A DNA stretch of 62,795 nucleotides from assembly GCA_903940125.1 (NCBI GenBank), contig CAJAJL010000046.1:1-62795 (forward strand). Reading direction: 5' to 3'. How positions within the stretch are numbered: position 1 is the stretch's first letter; the number at the start of each line of letters is the position of its first letter. The stretch is from an uncultured Chlorobiaceae bacterium (GTDB taxonomy: Bacteria; Bacteroidota; Chlorobiia; Chlorobiales; Chlorobiaceae). Shown piece after piece: positions 9,311 through 19,059 of this stretch. Both the position numbers and the translations under genes were made by a program. The notes under the pieces were generated by a model. It did not search any database and was not told where the DNA came from. It was given only the letters and a program-made list of their open reading frames with translations.

Positions 9311-9624
9311 AAACAGTATCCCGAGTATTAATTAATGGTTGAATATCAAAAAAAATAGTGTACTAATTTAAAAATCTACATGAAGGTTCCTAATTTATTT
9401 TAATTATTTTTTAAGTTTTTTTAGATATATCTAAAGTTTTTTATACATTTCCGCTCTTGGTTTGACCTGTAGCATTTTTGTTGAAAGCTACATCCATTTT
9501 TTCCCGAGAACGCCTGATTGTTCAGGTTAGATTCTCTAATTTTTCCAGAGTTACTCATTTTATCGTGAGGCTCTTTTTTTTTGCTCAAAACAACTATAAC
9601 ATCTAACCACAGAAAAACTCTCTT
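9311..9624. other. Divergent promoter region, c-555 / cytochrome-porin
   Basis: A 314-base AT-rich region with no open frame. It must hold the promoters of both flanking electron-transfer genes. It contains several T-runs and a perfect 16-base palindrome (9420-9435). No clear sigma-70 boxes could be fixed by eye. Confidence 0.6.
9420..9435. promoter_or_regulatory. Perfect 16-bp palindrome, candidate operator
   Basis: TTTAGATATATCTAAA is its own reverse complement and lies roughly midway between two divergent redox genes. It is not a canonical Fur or FNR box. Its AT-rich setting makes a chance palindrome possible, but the position fits an operator for a dimeric regulator. Confidence 0.4.
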
Positions 9625-10986
9625 ATGAGAAAAATAACATTCGCATATATTGCGGCACTATGTTTAGTGCCGATTTTGTTCTGGAGTTCCGAAAGCCAGG
9701 CAATACCTTCATGGGGAAGAAAGTACCAGACATCCTGTCTGATGTGTCACTCTGGCATGCCACAGCGGAATGCTGTCGGTGAGGCCTTTAAAAACAACGG
9801 CTATCGCATGCCATCGGGTGTTGAGGAGGCATTTACGAGGCAACAGCAGGTCAAAATCGGTAATGATGAATGGAAAAAAACCCTTGGCGCCCCTGTAGAA
9901 AGTTCTTACCCCTCGTTTGATCCATTAAGCCTTGCTTTCAGCGGCAACCTCATCAGCTACAAATCAGCGACCTACACTTCTACCGGTGCGGTATCCGCAA
10001 AAAAAGAGCTTACATACAACGCCCCTAATGTCGCATCGCTGTTTTTTGGTGGTTCTGTAGGTGAGCACCTCACAATATTCGGTGAAATCAATGGATTCGG
10101 AGGTGCTGCTGTGGAAACCGACAGGGACGCAACTTCCACCTCAACTGTTGATACTCCGGTTTCTTCTAATGTCAGAGCGGTCTGGCAATTTTCTCCAGGT
10201 CTCAACCTCGCTCTCGGCAACAGTTTCAGCAATGTTTCCTGGAATGGTGTCGGTGTCGGTGGCGTCGTAAACGTCTCGGGTGTACTTCCTGCTCCCGTAA
10301 CCTATGCTGAAGTTAACTTCACAAGAGGAGAGACGGCAGGATACTCCCTTACTGCAGGTACCAGTATGGCAGCGAAAACCACAACTCCGATTGTGGCAAC
10401 ATCAAATACAATTGACGATCTTCTCTATCTTCGTGGAAAATTTAAGCTCTTCGGTGCAGGCCTGCTCAGCGGCGCCAATGGAGACCTCGGCAACCCCTAT
10501 ACCGGTCTTGACAACCAGATCACCATAGGAGCCGGGCTCTCTTACGCCAAAAATAATATTTCCGGCGTTGCAGATCCAAAAACTCAAATAATTCCAACAA
10601 TTGGTTTCGCAGGAAATTATACAGGAGAATCTTTAGTCTATGGTGCCGATGTACAGGGAGTCTATAAAGACTTTCAGGTCGGTGTAGCTGCAAGTCATGA
10701 TCGTGACCTGCAACTCAATAACTTCAAAGTTGAGGCTGGATATTTTATGTATTCCTGGCTTTTTGCAAAAGTCGCTTACTCGGACATGGCAAATGCAAAT
10801 GTCATAAAATCAAGTCCCTATGACGTTCATCAACCCACCATTGCCCCTGCGATTTCCGCCTGGTTGTCCCCAGCAGTTTCACTTACCGGGACTTACACCT
10901 ATTTTACAAAAGAGAGAACTGCCAACGCAATAACCGGCGTTACCAATCAGAATACTTTTGCTTTGGCTGTCAGGGCAAGTTTCTAA
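9625..10986 (+). CDS. Outer-membrane monoheme cytochrome-porin, Cyc2-like
   Basis: A 453-residue exported protein. The signal peptide ends near SQA at residue 26. Directly after it comes one heme site, CLMCH (C38, C41, H42), within IPSWGRKYQTSCLMCHSGMP and followed by NAVGEAFKNNGYRMP. The remaining 380 residues are alternating beta-strand sequence rich in Gly, Ser, Thr and aromatic residues, ending in Phe (AVRASF), as in outer-membrane barrels. One N-terminal heme fused to a barrel is the Cyc2 design, used for Fe(II) oxidation and reported in photoferrotrophic Chlorobia. It could instead be one of the related porin-cytochromes with another electron partner. Its divergent neighbour is cytochrome c-555, a plausible periplasmic acceptor. 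A hairpin follows at 11034. Confidence 0.75.
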   Translation: MRKITFAYIAALCLVPILFWSSESQAIPSWGRKYQTSCLMCHSGMPQRNAVGEAFKNNGYRMPSGVEEAFTRQQQVKIGNDEWKKTLGAPVESSYPSFDPLSLAFSGNLISYKSATYTSTGAVSAKKELTYNAPNVASLFFGGSVGEHLTIFGEINGFGGAAVETDRDATSTSTVDTPVSSNVRAVWQFSPGLNLALGNSFSNVSWNGVGVGGVVNVSGVLPAPVTYAEVNFTRGETAGYSLTAGTSMAAKTTTPIVATSNTIDDLLYLRGKFKLFGAGLLSGANGDLGNPYTGLDNQITIGAGLSYAKNNISGVADPKTQIIPTIGFAGNYTGESLVYGADVQGVYKDFQVGVAASHDRDLQLNNFKVEAGYFMYSWLFAKVAYSDMANANVIKSSPYDVHQPTIAPAISAWLSPAVSLTGTYTYFTKERTANAITGVTNQNTFALAVRASF

Positions 10987-11431
10987 ATATAGATTTACCT
11001 CTCTCTTCGAAAAGAGGACATAACTTCCTTATAAGAAAGGCATGATTGTAATGTATGATCATGCCTTTCTGTATTTACAGGAATAGGAATCGTCTCTTGA
11101 ATCGATCGCAATTGATTTGAATGATTCTCCTTGTATGAAGTCATCTCAGAAACCAGACATGTGAAATCAATGAGAACTGCCGCTTATTTTCTGGATTATT
11201 CCCCAGGAAGAGTATGGGTTGCAAAATCTCATAGTGAACAGTATGTCGCTTTCCAGCGTAAAACGAAGAAACTCATTCCCTTCATTTATTAGATACATTA
11301 AATCAATCGTTTTTCATGGAGGATGACCAGATGAAAATCCTGGTAGAGTGGACAAATCTGCTATGGGTTTAATTATTGATTTTGTGTAACTCGTCGCATA
11401 TATTATTTATAGTCTGTCCTGCTCCATACGC
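10987..11431. other. Intergenic region with terminator and a 40-codon frame
   Basis: This 445-base stretch has a small hairpin at about 10999-11017, a strong hairpin at 11034-11070, and a 40-codon frame at 11170-11292 (ATG, starts MRTAAYFLDYSPGRVWVAK, ends FIY). The frame lacks a clear ribosome site and resembles nothing I know; it may be a decayed gene fragment. Confidence 0.5.
11034..11076 (+). terminator. Terminator after cytochrome-porin gene
   Basis: AGAAAGGCATGAT at 11034-11046 pairs perfectly with ATCATGCCTTTCT at 11058-11070 across an 11-base loop. The tail is only moderately T-rich (GTATTT), but the stem is 13 bp. Confidence 0.7.
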
Positions 11432-12640
11432 TTAGCTTGATATCACTGTTTTGTGAGACGGGCCTTTGTTCTGCACAATCAGCGCAATAAAAAGAATTGT
11501 AGACATAGCTGCCATACCAGCACCAAAATAAAAAGTTGCCGCGGGTGAAACCCGCTCCCAAAGCAGGCCACCGATCAAACTGGCAGGCAAGGCAGCAAGG
11601 CCGACAGCGCTGGCATACACTCCGAAAGCAGTCGCTTTGAATTCCGCAGGGATAATAGTTGAAAGAAACGCCTTCTGTATTCCTTCAGTAAGTCCCATGA
11701 ACAGACCATAAAGCGAAAACAATACCCATATTGCAGTAGTGCTTTTTGCCACAGCGAAACCGTAGTAGAGGACAGCAAACAGGATGAACCCCAGCAGAAT
11801 GATCCGCTTCCTGCCGTATCTGTCTGCAGCCATTCCTGCAGGAATGGCTGATAGAGAGTAAATCAGATTGAACATCAGGTACACCGCCGGGATCATCACA
11901 GTCCGAATGCCAAGCTGCTCTGCTCGCAGAATCAGAAATGCATCACTGGAATTACCAAGGGCAAAAAGAGTGACGATCAGGATAAAGAACTTAACTTTAC
12001 CATCAAGATGTTTAAAAGAAAGTTGAGGCATCTCTGCGTGAAGAAGGGCTGGCCGTTTTTTCTCTTTGATGAAGGCAACAATAATAAAAACAGCAATGAC
12101 ACCCGGTATCACGGAGAGCCAGAAGACCATTGTATAGTTGTTGTGGTATAACTGGAGCAAGATGAGCGAAATGGCAGGACCAACAACCGCGCCCATAGTG
12201 TCCATAGATCGATGGAAGCTGAAAGCACGAGCCAAGTGAGTTGTTTCGGTAGATTCGGCAATAATGGCGTCACGCGGTGCTGTGCGAATACCTTTACCAA
12301 GACGATCAACGAATCGAGATGCAAGTACCTGCTGCCACCCACCTGCAAGCGCTATAACCGGACGACTCAGCGTTGAAATGGCATAGCCGGCCAGCAGCAG
12401 CCTTTTACGCTGTCCTATCCGGTCAGAAAGCCAGCCAGAGAAAACCTTTAGAAAGCTTGCCGTAGATTCTGCAATCCCCTCGATAAGACCAATCATGGAT
12501 TTGTTGACTCCAAGCACGTTGGCCAGAAAAAGTGGAATCAACGGATAGATCATCTCGGAACTGACATCCATGAAGAAGCTTACCAATCCTGTAAAGAAAA
12601 CGTTTTCGCCAAGTCCGAAGTATCTCTTTTGATTTGTCAT
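11432..12640 (-). CDS. MFS transporter
   Basis: A major facilitator superfamily protein of about 402 residues with 12 predicted membrane segments. The loop 2-3 signature GWLSDRIGQRKRLLLAGY and the repeat in the second half (AADRYGRKRIILLGF) are clear. The N-terminal DVSSEMIYPLIPLFL pattern is that of a family of uncharacterised bacterial drug or metabolite exporters; the substrate cannot be read. I chose ATG 12640; a GTG at 12676 would add 12 residues, and no start has a good ribosome site. It is convergent with the cytochrome-porin gene, so a link with it is not implied. Confidence 0.85.
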   Translation of the reverse strand: MTNQKRYFGLGENVFFTGLVSFFMDVSSEMIYPLIPLFLANVLGVNKSMIGLIEGIAESTASFLKVFSGWLSDRIGQRKRLLLAGYAISTLSRPVIALAGGWQQVLASRFVDRLGKGIRTAPRDAIIAESTETTHLARAFSFHRSMDTMGAVVGPAISLILLQLYHNNYTMVFWLSVIPGVIAVFIIVAFIKEKKRPALLHAEMPQLSFKHLDGKVKFFILIVTLFALGNSSDAFLILRAEQLGIRTVMIPAVYLMFNLIYSLSAIPAGMAADRYGRKRIILLGFILFAVLYYGFAVAKSTTAIWVLFSLYGLFMGLTEGIQKAFLSTIIPAEFKATAFGVYASAVGLAALPASLIGGLLWERVSPAATFYFGAGMAAMSTILFIALIVQNKGPSHKTVISS

Positions 12641-12930
12641 ATATAGCCCACACATGTTCATTTTCTGCGTTCTCACTACTTTGCTATAAAACGTAACATC
12701 TCTTTATTCAAAATGATTTGATTGGCTGATTTGATGACCAACAGGAAGTGCAGTTTCGCATGCTCGCGTTCATATAAAGTCCATATTTATAACTTCTTAT
12801 ACTGTAAACTTTATGACAAAGATTATTGTTGTTTTCAGGGAAAGGATTTGCTTGAGACCTGTCTGTTTTTTTTATTCAAATGCATGATGCTGATTTATAC
12901 AATCTTCTTAATTCATAAGATGTTAACGTT

Positions 12931-13617
12931 ATGATACACTTGCCGAAACTTGCCAAACCGTTAGTATTCCTCCTCATTGTTGCTGTGACCTCATTAACCT
13001 GGGGATGCGAGTCATCTTCCAATGCCGGACGGGGGGCAGGCATTGGTGCTGCCGGAGGTGGCATCATCGGAGGAATTATCGGCAGCAGACACGGTGATTT
13101 CGTTCAGGGGGCACTTATTGGTGCTGTTATAGGCGGTGCGGGGGGAGCACTTATTGGTGATTATATGGACAAGCAGGCTGCTGAAATAGGTCAGGATATC
13201 AAGGGCGCAAGAGTTGTGCGAGAAGGCGAAGGAATAAGGGTAATCTTTGATTCCGGTATTCTTTTTTCAACCGGCTCTGCAACATTAACGTCGACCAGCA
13301 GGTATGAGATCGAAAAACTTGCTCATATTCTCAACCACTATCATGACACGAGTCTTGTGATTGAGGGGCATACCGATAATACTGGTAACAGAGATGGAAA
13401 TCAAATACTCTCCGAGAAGAGGGCGGATGCGGTAGCTAATCTTCTAAAAGTCTACGGCGTATCACGTCAAAGGTTATCCCCGATAGGCTACGGTGAAACC
13501 AGGCCTGTTGAGACAAACAATACTGAATGGGGTCGCAAGCAGAACCGACGCGTTGAAGTTGTGATTTATGCAAATGATGATCTCAAACGTCAGGCGGAGT
13601 CAGGTAGGCTGAATTAA
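12931..13617 (+). CDS. OmpA-family lipoprotein with glycine zipper
   Basis: A 228-residue outer-membrane lipoprotein. The signal peptide ends in a lipobox-like TWGC (C26). Residues about 32-80 form a glycine-zipper region (GAGIGAAGGGIIGGIIG and a second copy). The C-terminal 120 residues are an OmpA peptidoglycan-binding domain with VIEGHTDNTG and the NRRVEV motif. It resembles YiaD/Pal-type proteins that tie the outer membrane to the wall. It is convergent with hypE, 87 bases apart, and has its own 290-base upstream region. Confidence 0.88.
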   Translation: MIHLPKLAKPLVFLLIVAVTSLTWGCESSSNAGRGAGIGAAGGGIIGGIIGSRHGDFVQGALIGAVIGGAGGALIGDYMDKQAAEIGQDIKGARVVREGEGIRVIFDSGILFSTGSATLTSTSRYEIEKLAHILNHYHDTSLVIEGHTDNTGNRDGNQILSEKRADAVANLLKVYGVSRQRLSPIGYGETRPVETNNTEWGRKQNRRVEVVIYANDDLKRQAESGRLN

Positions 13618-13704
13618 AACCAGCGTTGTTTTCAAGCACTCCGTGTTAACTTGCCATTACAGGCGATCACTCTCGGAGCCTTCCAGACAAGTCGGGAAAA
13701 TAAA

Positions 13705-14748
13705 TCAGCAGATGCGCGGCAGCTGTTCGCCAAGGGGCAGGTCAATAATTCGTCGGCTGCCGAATGCGGTACGCATCACAACCATACCGTGATGATCGTT
13801 AACCACCTCTCCAATGATTACGGCATCCCTGCCATGTTCAAAGGAGCGCAGCACTTCGAGAACCGTTTCGGCGTTCTCACTTGGGACAGCGAGAACCAGC
13901 TTGCCTTCGTTTGCCACATGAAGCGGATCGATGCCAAGCAATTCACAGGCGCCCCGGACATCAGGTTTCACAGGAATCGACAGCTCATTGATTTCAATAC
14001 CCACAGACGAAGAAACTGCAAGTTCATTCAAGGTAGCAGCCACCCCTCCCCTTGTCGGGTCACGCATGGCATGAATTGCGGGCACGACTTCAAGCACCGC
14101 TGCAATCATGAAGTTCAATGCAGCACAGTCACTCGTTATCGTCGACTGAAAGGAGAGCCCTTCGCGCGAAGTCATGATTGCCATACCATGATCTCCCACC
14201 GTCCCTGAAAGAATAATAGTGTCCCCCGCCTGAAGGTTGCGGCAGGAGAGATCGACCCCATCCAGGACAAAGCCGATCCCTGAGGTATTGATAAAAATTT
14301 TGTCGCATTGCCCCTTCCCTACCACTTTGGTATCGCCGGTCACAATCATGACTCCTGCTTTTCGGGCAGCCTCCGCCATGCTTTTGACAATAGTTTCAAG
14401 CTCGAAAAGAGAGAACCCCTCTTCAAGCACAAATCCAGCACTCAGATACATCGGTTTTGCTCCACCGACCGCCAGATCGTTGACGGTACCGTTAACGGCA
14501 AGTTCCCCGATATTGCCTCCAGGGAAAAAAACCGGACTCACGACATAGGTATCGGTGGTATAGGCGGTTCGTCCTGCCGGAAGATCAAGTTTTGCCTGAT
14601 CGTCAAGAAGGTCGAGAAAGGCATTGTGCAGATGCGGCATGAATACCCGCTGCATGAGCGTCTGCGATAACCGCCCACCGGCGCCATGCGCCATCTGAAC
14701 TGTTTCGTGCTGTAAAATCGGGGCGGGGCAGACAGGGGCAATCGTCAT
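13705..14748 (-). CDS. hypE: Hydrogenase maturation protein HypE
   Basis: HypE dehydrates the carbamoyl group delivered by HypF to a thiocyanate on its C-terminal cysteine, giving the cyanide ligands of the NiFe centre. The protein ends in the diagnostic PRIC. Earlier motifs include [13 protein letters not shown] near the start, [11 protein letters not shown] in the middle and [17 protein letters not shown]. The length of 347 is normal. Its ATG overlaps the hypD stop (ATGA, 14745-14748), which implies coupled translation. It is the last gene of the hyp operon. Confidence 0.96.
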   Translation of the reverse strand: MTIAPVCPAPILQHETVQMAHGAGGRLSQTLMQRVFMPHLHNAFLDLLDDQAKLDLPAGRTAYTTDTYVVSPVFFPGGNIGELAVNGTVNDLAVGGAKPMYLSAGFVLEEGFSLFELETIVKSMAEAARKAGVMIVTGDTKVVGKGQCDKIFINTSGIGFVLDGVDLSCRNLQAGDTIILSGTVGDHGMAIMTSREGLSFQSTITSDCAALNFMIAAVLEVVPAIHAMRDPTRGGVAATLNELAVSSSVGIEINELSIPVKPDVRGACELLGIDPLHVANEGKLVLAVPSENAETVLEVLRSFEHGRDAVIIGEVVNDHHGMVVMRTAFGSRRIIDLPLGEQLPRIC

Positions 14749-15842
14749 AAGGAATATCCAGTTCGGTGGTAATTATAATAGGCGGCACACGCCCCTTCGG
14801 AAGAGACCATTGTAGCGCCGAGAGGGTGCCCGGGAGTACACTCTCTGGCAAATGCAGGGCAGGCGTCTGGTTTCAGCATGCCCTGAAGAACACTGCCGCT
14901 CATGCAGAGTGGTGATTCGTCAGCACAGATATGGGTGACATTAAACTTTGTTTCGGCATCGTAACCGGAGTATTCTGCCTTGAGAGTGAGACCACTTCCG
15001 GGTATAAGGCCTATGCCGCGCCACTGGCGGTCTGTTACCTCAAAAACCTTCGCAATGGTATCCTGTGCCACTCGGTTGCCTTCGCGGCTTACCACCCGTC
15101 CGTAGAGGTTCACGACTTCAAATCTGCCCTCTTCAAGCAGTTCAACTGTTTTCAGAATACCGGCGAGAAGATCTACCGGTTCGAACCCGGTAGGCACAAT
15201 CGGTACATGAAACCCACGGGCGACCGGTTCGTACTCTGCATAGCCCATGACTGCACAGACATGGCCTGCGGCAAGAAATCCCTGAACCCGGTTATCGGGT
15301 GATGAGAGAATCGCACGCATGGCTGGCGGCACCATGACCTGGCTTACTATGACGCTGAAATTGTTAATCCCTTCGCGGTCGGCCTGATAGACTGCCATGG
15401 CATTGGCTGGAGCGGTTGTCTCAAAACCTACAGCAAAGAAAACGACCTCCTTCATGGGATTATCCCGGGCTATCTGCAGGGCATCAAGCGGTGAAAAGAC
15501 AATCCGCACGTCCCCGCCTTCACTGCGCACCATGAAAAGATCCTTCGAGCTGCCGGGAACACGCAGCATATCGCCGAAACTGGTAAAAATAACCTCTTTT
15601 TTGGCGGCGATTTCAAGCGCACGCTCAATTGACTCAAGCGGTGTCACGCAAACAGGACACCCGGGACCATGCACCAGCTCGATGGTGTCGGGCAACAACT
15701 GATTTATGCCGTTACGAAGAATGGAGTGGGTCTGACCGCCGCAAATCTCCATGATTGTCCAGCGGCGTGTGGTTATTCTCCTGATCTCGTCAAGAAGCTT
15801 TCGGGCAAGCTGCGGATCACGGTATTCGTCAATATATTTCAT
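14745..15842 (-). CDS. hypD: Hydrogenase maturation protein HypD
   Basis: HypD is the iron-sulfur scaffold on which Fe(CN)2CO is assembled together with HypC. Visible are the conserved ICGGQTHSI, the cysteine motif [25 protein letters not shown] and the C-terminal Fe-S cysteines ([16 protein letters not shown], plus further ones). I chose ATG 15842, which gives the family N-terminus [17 protein letters not shown] and 365 residues; a GTG at 15857 would add five. It overlaps hypE and lies 46 bases after the lipoprotein cytochrome gene. Confidence 0.96.
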   Translation of the reverse strand: MKYIDEYRDPQLARKLLDEIRRITTRRWTIMEICGGQTHSILRNGINQLLPDTIELVHGPGCPVCVTPLESIERALEIAAKKEVIFTSFGDMLRVPGSSKDLFMVRSEGGDVRIVFSPLDALQIARDNPMKEVVFFAVGFETTAPANAMAVYQADREGINNFSVIVSQVMVPPAMRAILSSPDNRVQGFLAAGHVCAVMGYAEYEPVARGFHVPIVPTGFEPVDLLAGILKTVELLEEGRFEVVNLYGRVVSREGNRVAQDTIAKVFEVTDRQWRGIGLIPGSGLTLKAEYSGYDAETKFNVTHICADESPLCMSGSVLQGMLKPDACPAFARECTPGHPLGATMVSSEGACAAYYNYHRTGYSL

Positions 15843-15888
15843 GTGAACCGGTCTCACCGTGAAGCAAACCCTGCATAAGTATTGGCTG

Positions 15889-16272
15889 TTATTTTGTTAA
15901 GCTGATCATGTAATTGACTGCCGAAGTTACCTCTTCATCGGTCAGTACGTCATTACCTCCTTTTGGCGGCATCACGCCTTTTTTCCCTTCAATCCCTTGA
16001 ATTGCTTTTTTAGCCATAATATCGTGACCCTGCTGCATGCGATTTTTCCAGTCAGCTTTGACGCCTGGTTTCGGAGCACCAGCAACATCGGAATCATGAC
16101 AACCAGCACAGTTGGTTTCGTATATTGATTTACCAACAGCAAGTTTCTGTTTGGCTATAGCCTCTTTTGACTCTGTGGCCTCCTCTTGTTTAGGAGACTT
16201 TTCAGGGCTGCAGGCTCCAAAAAACAGGAGTCCAAAGAGAGATAAACGCAGGATTGGCTTGATGGTCATCAT
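15889..16272 (-). CDS. Lipoprotein cytochrome c, c-555-like
   Basis: A 127-residue monoheme cytochrome anchored by a lipid. The signal peptide ends in FFGAC (C21), followed by a charged linker of about 25 residues. The cytochrome domain has CAGCH (C55, C58, H59) and the distal Met in GVMPPKGG. It is a paralogue of the c-555 at 8975-9310: both share the GxPKxGxKAxW, IxGxxGKxGxMPxKGG and LTD patterns. It lies between hypC and hypD in the same direction, with 155 bases before it and 46 after, so it is likely transcribed with the maturation genes or just inserted there. It could serve a membrane-bound hydrogenase, but no structural gene is in the window. Confidence 0.9.
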   Translation of the reverse strand: MMTIKPILRLSLFGLLFFGACSPEKSPKQEEATESKEAIAKQKLAVGKSIYETNCAGCHDSDVAGAPKPGVKADWKNRMQQGHDIMAKKAIQGIEGKKGVMPPKGGNDVLTDEEVTSAVNYMISLTK

Positions 16273-16427
16273 TGTAATGCATGGTATGGTTGCACAACCT
16301 GATTCAACAACTTGCTACTCCCCCGCAAGTTAAATATCATCAGGTGCCGGACAAAATATAATCTCCAATAGCTCGCTGTAAACTGAAGCGACACGGTAAT
16401 AACATGATGGCATATCTGTAACCGGCT

Positions 16428-16700
16428 TCAAAGAGACTCTGGTAAAGGGGGCTCCTCGTCAGGCTGAAACGCTCCGCTTTCGATAAGCTCCTGCCAGAGC
16501 TTGAGACTTTCTGCAGCCTCCTCTTCATCAATAATTTTCAAGGCAAACCCTGCATGAATAATGGTGTACTGTCCGGTCTGAATGTCGGGGACATATTCAA
16601 GACATGCCCTGGTTTTTGAACCGTTCACATCCACCGTTCCCATTTTCAGGCCGTTTTCATCAAATATTTCAAGGAGTTTTCCGGGTATGGCAAGGCACAT
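16428..16700 (-). CDS. hypC: Hydrogenase maturation chaperone HypC
   Basis: A 90-residue HypC/HypG chaperone. It starts with the invariant MCLAIPGKLLEI; the cysteine exposed after Met removal binds the iron of the cofactor and the hydrogenase precursor. VNGSKTRACLEYVPDIQTGQ and YTIIHAGFALKIIDEEEA follow the family pattern. It is separated from hypF by 68 bases and from the cytochrome gene by 155 bases. Confidence 0.95.
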   Translation of the reverse strand: MCLAIPGKLLEIFDENGLKMGTVDVNGSKTRACLEYVPDIQTGQYTIIHAGFALKIIDEEEAAESLKLWQELIESGAFQPDEEPPLPESL

Positions 16701-16768
16701 TGCTGCGTATGGTTTATTGATTGCAGAAAATTATAACAAATATACAATAGCAAAACCTTAACCCCCGC

Positions 16769-19006
16769 CTAATGAATCCCCCGATAGTGACCAGTAAGAA
16801 AGCTTCGACCAATGACTGCCTGGCCGAGAGAGAGGCCTCCATCGTTTGAAGGAACAAGGGCATGGGTAAGTACTCTGTATCCAGCATCTTCCAGCTCACG
16901 AACCAGAGTTTCAAACAAAAGCACATTCTGAAAGACACCGCCACTCAATGCAACCGTTTTTATACCTGTTGCCTCAGAAGCTTTTCTGATAATATCCGTA
17001 AAACAGCTGACCAGAGTCCGGTGAAACCGTCGACTGATTTCACTGACCGCAACACCCTGTTGCACAGCTGAAACCGCATCCTGAATAATCGGTGACACCA
17101 TCATGATCCATCGTCCGTTCTCCGCCTGAAGAGCATAACGGAATGCCGAATGACCCATAGTTCCGCCTGCCGCATGCATAAGCTCGATAGCGGCCTCTCC
17201 TTCGTAGGTTATTTCGCCCTGCATGCCGCATAGGGCTGCAACTGCATCAAAGAGCCTGCCGCAGCTTGACGTTTCATAAACACTGACTTTTTTTTGAAGC
17301 AGCTCAAGCACAGGCTGAATGCTTCTCTCCTTCATAAACGGAAGATCGGGCATAGTTGAAAAACTTCTTGAAAGATAACCAAGTGCGGCTCGCCATGGCT
17401 GCATGACTGCTGCATCACCACCCGGCAGCGGCATGGATTCAAACGAGGCAAACCGCTCAGCACCAGCAGCATCACCAATCAGCACCTCTCCTCCCCATAT
17501 TGATCCATCAGTGCCATACCCTGTACCATCCAGCAAAAGGCCGATTGACGGACCAGTTTCCCTGTTTTCAGCAAGACATGAGGCAAGATGGGCATGATGA
17601 TGCTGGACTGCAAGCACCGGAAGCTCCTGCTTGAGGGCCCACTGGGTTGTCATGTATGCGGGATGCAGGTCATGAACCAGAAGCTCAGGAGAGGTCTGAA
17701 AAAGATGCTGCAGATGGATGGCAACATGCTGAAAATGCCGGTATGCCTCAAAGTTTTTCATATCGCCGATATGCTGGCTCATCAAGGCATGAGTGCCCTT
17801 CAAAAGAGTAATGGTATTTTTAAGTTCACCTCCTGTACCAAGAACAACCGCTCCACTCTCCCTGAGGTAAACCGGCGCGGGGACATACCCCCTGCTTCTC
17901 CTTATCTGCCGGAGCAATCCGGAAGAGTAAATAGTCACGGAATCGTCACATTTCAGATAGATCGGCCGGTTATGCATAAGAAAAGCATCGGCGATACCCT
18001 TGAGCCGCAGAAGTGCTTCCTCATTTTCATTGACAAGGGGCTCCTCACTGAAATTTGCACTGGTCATGACGAGAACATCAAGCTCTTCATCGAAAAGCAG
18101 CGTATGAAGAGGTGTATAGGGAAGCATGACACCAAGCCTGTCATTACCCGGCGCCACTGATGGAGAAAGTCCGTCAACTGATCTCTTTTTCAAAAGAACA
18201 ACCGGTGCTTCCGCGGAAGTCAGCGCTGCACATTCACCGTCACTGAGTTCACAGAAGTGCGCGACAACCCTCATATCACGCATCATGACGGCAAAGGGTT
18301 TTGCCTCGCGCCCTTTCCTCGTTCTCAATCGGTGAACCGCTGCATCATTGCGAGCATCGACAGCAAGATGAAAGCCGCCAACTCCCTTCAGCGCAACTAT
18401 CCTGCCTATCTTGAGAAGAGCAACCGTTTCAGTAGCCGCATCGGAAAGAGTGCAGGGTTTGCCGGATGCATCAACGAGCGAGAGTGCCGGGCCACACACC
18501 GGGCAGGCATTGGGCTGTGCGTGAAAACGACGGTCAAGAGGATCATGGTACTCCCCTGCACATTCCGGACACATGGAAAATCCATGCATGGAGGTAAACG
18601 GGCGGTCATAGGGCAGGCGCTCGACAATAGTGAAGCGTGGGCCACAATTGGTACAATTGATGAAGGGATAACGAAACCGACGGTTTGACGGATCCAGAAG
18701 CTCACGGCGACAATCGCTGCAAAGCGCAATATCGGGTGGAATGAGCGTCTCGACCTCAACACCTGAGCTGGAGTCCCCGATCACAAAACCTTCTTCGGAG
18801 ATACAGGCAATTGAGCTCTCCTCCATTGCCTCGATTTTCGCAAGAGGCGGCGCATCGCTCCTGAGTGCAGAGCAGAAGTTCTCAAGAAGAGAGGGGATAC
18901 CCTGCACCTCAATGATGACGCCTGATGGAGTGTTCCGGACAAAACCGGTCAAAGCATATCGAAAGGCAAGGCGATAGACAAACGGCCGGAATCCTACTCC
19001 CTGCAC
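16769..19006 (-). CDS. hypF: Carbamoyltransferase HypF
   Basis: HypF makes the carbamoyl group for HypE from carbamoyl phosphate and ATP. In order: a truncated-looking acylphosphatase domain (VQGVGFRPFVYRLAF), two zinc-finger pairs (CSDCRREL, NCTNCGPRF, MCPECAGEY, ACPVCGPAL), a YrdC-like domain and a Kae1-like domain with the HHHAHLASCLAE metal site. From GTG 19006 it has 745 residues, but this start drops the first beta strand of the acylphosphatase fold. In-frame coding (RKRLLVNGI) continues upstream to a TAA inside hypB with no ATG, GTG or TTG. The likely true start is CTG 19063, overlapping the hypB stop. Confidence 0.94.
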   Translation of the reverse strand: MQGVGFRPFVYRLAFRYALTGFVRNTPSGVIIEVQGIPSLLENFCSALRSDAPPLAKIEAMEESSIACISEEGFVIGDSSSGVEVETLIPPDIALCSDCRRELLDPSNRRFRYPFINCTNCGPRFTIVERLPYDRPFTSMHGFSMCPECAGEYHDPLDRRFHAQPNACPVCGPALSLVDASGKPCTLSDAATETVALLKIGRIVALKGVGGFHLAVDARNDAAVHRLRTRKGREAKPFAVMMRDMRVVAHFCELSDGECAALTSAEAPVVLLKKRSVDGLSPSVAPGNDRLGVMLPYTPLHTLLFDEELDVLVMTSANFSEEPLVNENEEALLRLKGIADAFLMHNRPIYLKCDDSVTIYSSGLLRQIRRSRGYVPAPVYLRESGAVVLGTGGELKNTITLLKGTHALMSQHIGDMKNFEAYRHFQHVAIHLQHLFQTSPELLVHDLHPAYMTTQWALKQELPVLAVQHHHAHLASCLAENRETGPSIGLLLDGTGYGTDGSIWGGEVLIGDAAGAERFASFESMPLPGGDAAVMQPWRAALGYLSRSFSTMPDLPFMKERSIQPVLELLQKKVSVYETSSCGRLFDAVAALCGMQGEITYEGEAAIELMHAAGGTMGHSAFRYALQAENGRWIMMVSPIIQDAVSAVQQGVAVSEISRRFHRTLVSCFTDIIRKASEATGIKTVALSGGVFQNVLLFETLVRELEDAGYRVLTHALVPSNDGGLSLGQAVIGRSFLTGHYRGIH

Positions 19007-19059
19007 GATACCATTGACCAGCAGTCGCTTCCGCTCTTCAGCGGTATGATCCTTGAAAC

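Noticed and set aside
12722-12934. 70-codon plus-strand frame before the OmpA lipoprotein
   Set aside because: Cys- and Phe-rich AT-driven sequence with no ribosome site; it lies in the promoter gap of the lipoprotein gene.
13651-14208. 185-codon plus-strand frame
   Set aside because: It is the reverse complement reading of hypE, which has intact family motifs on the other strand.
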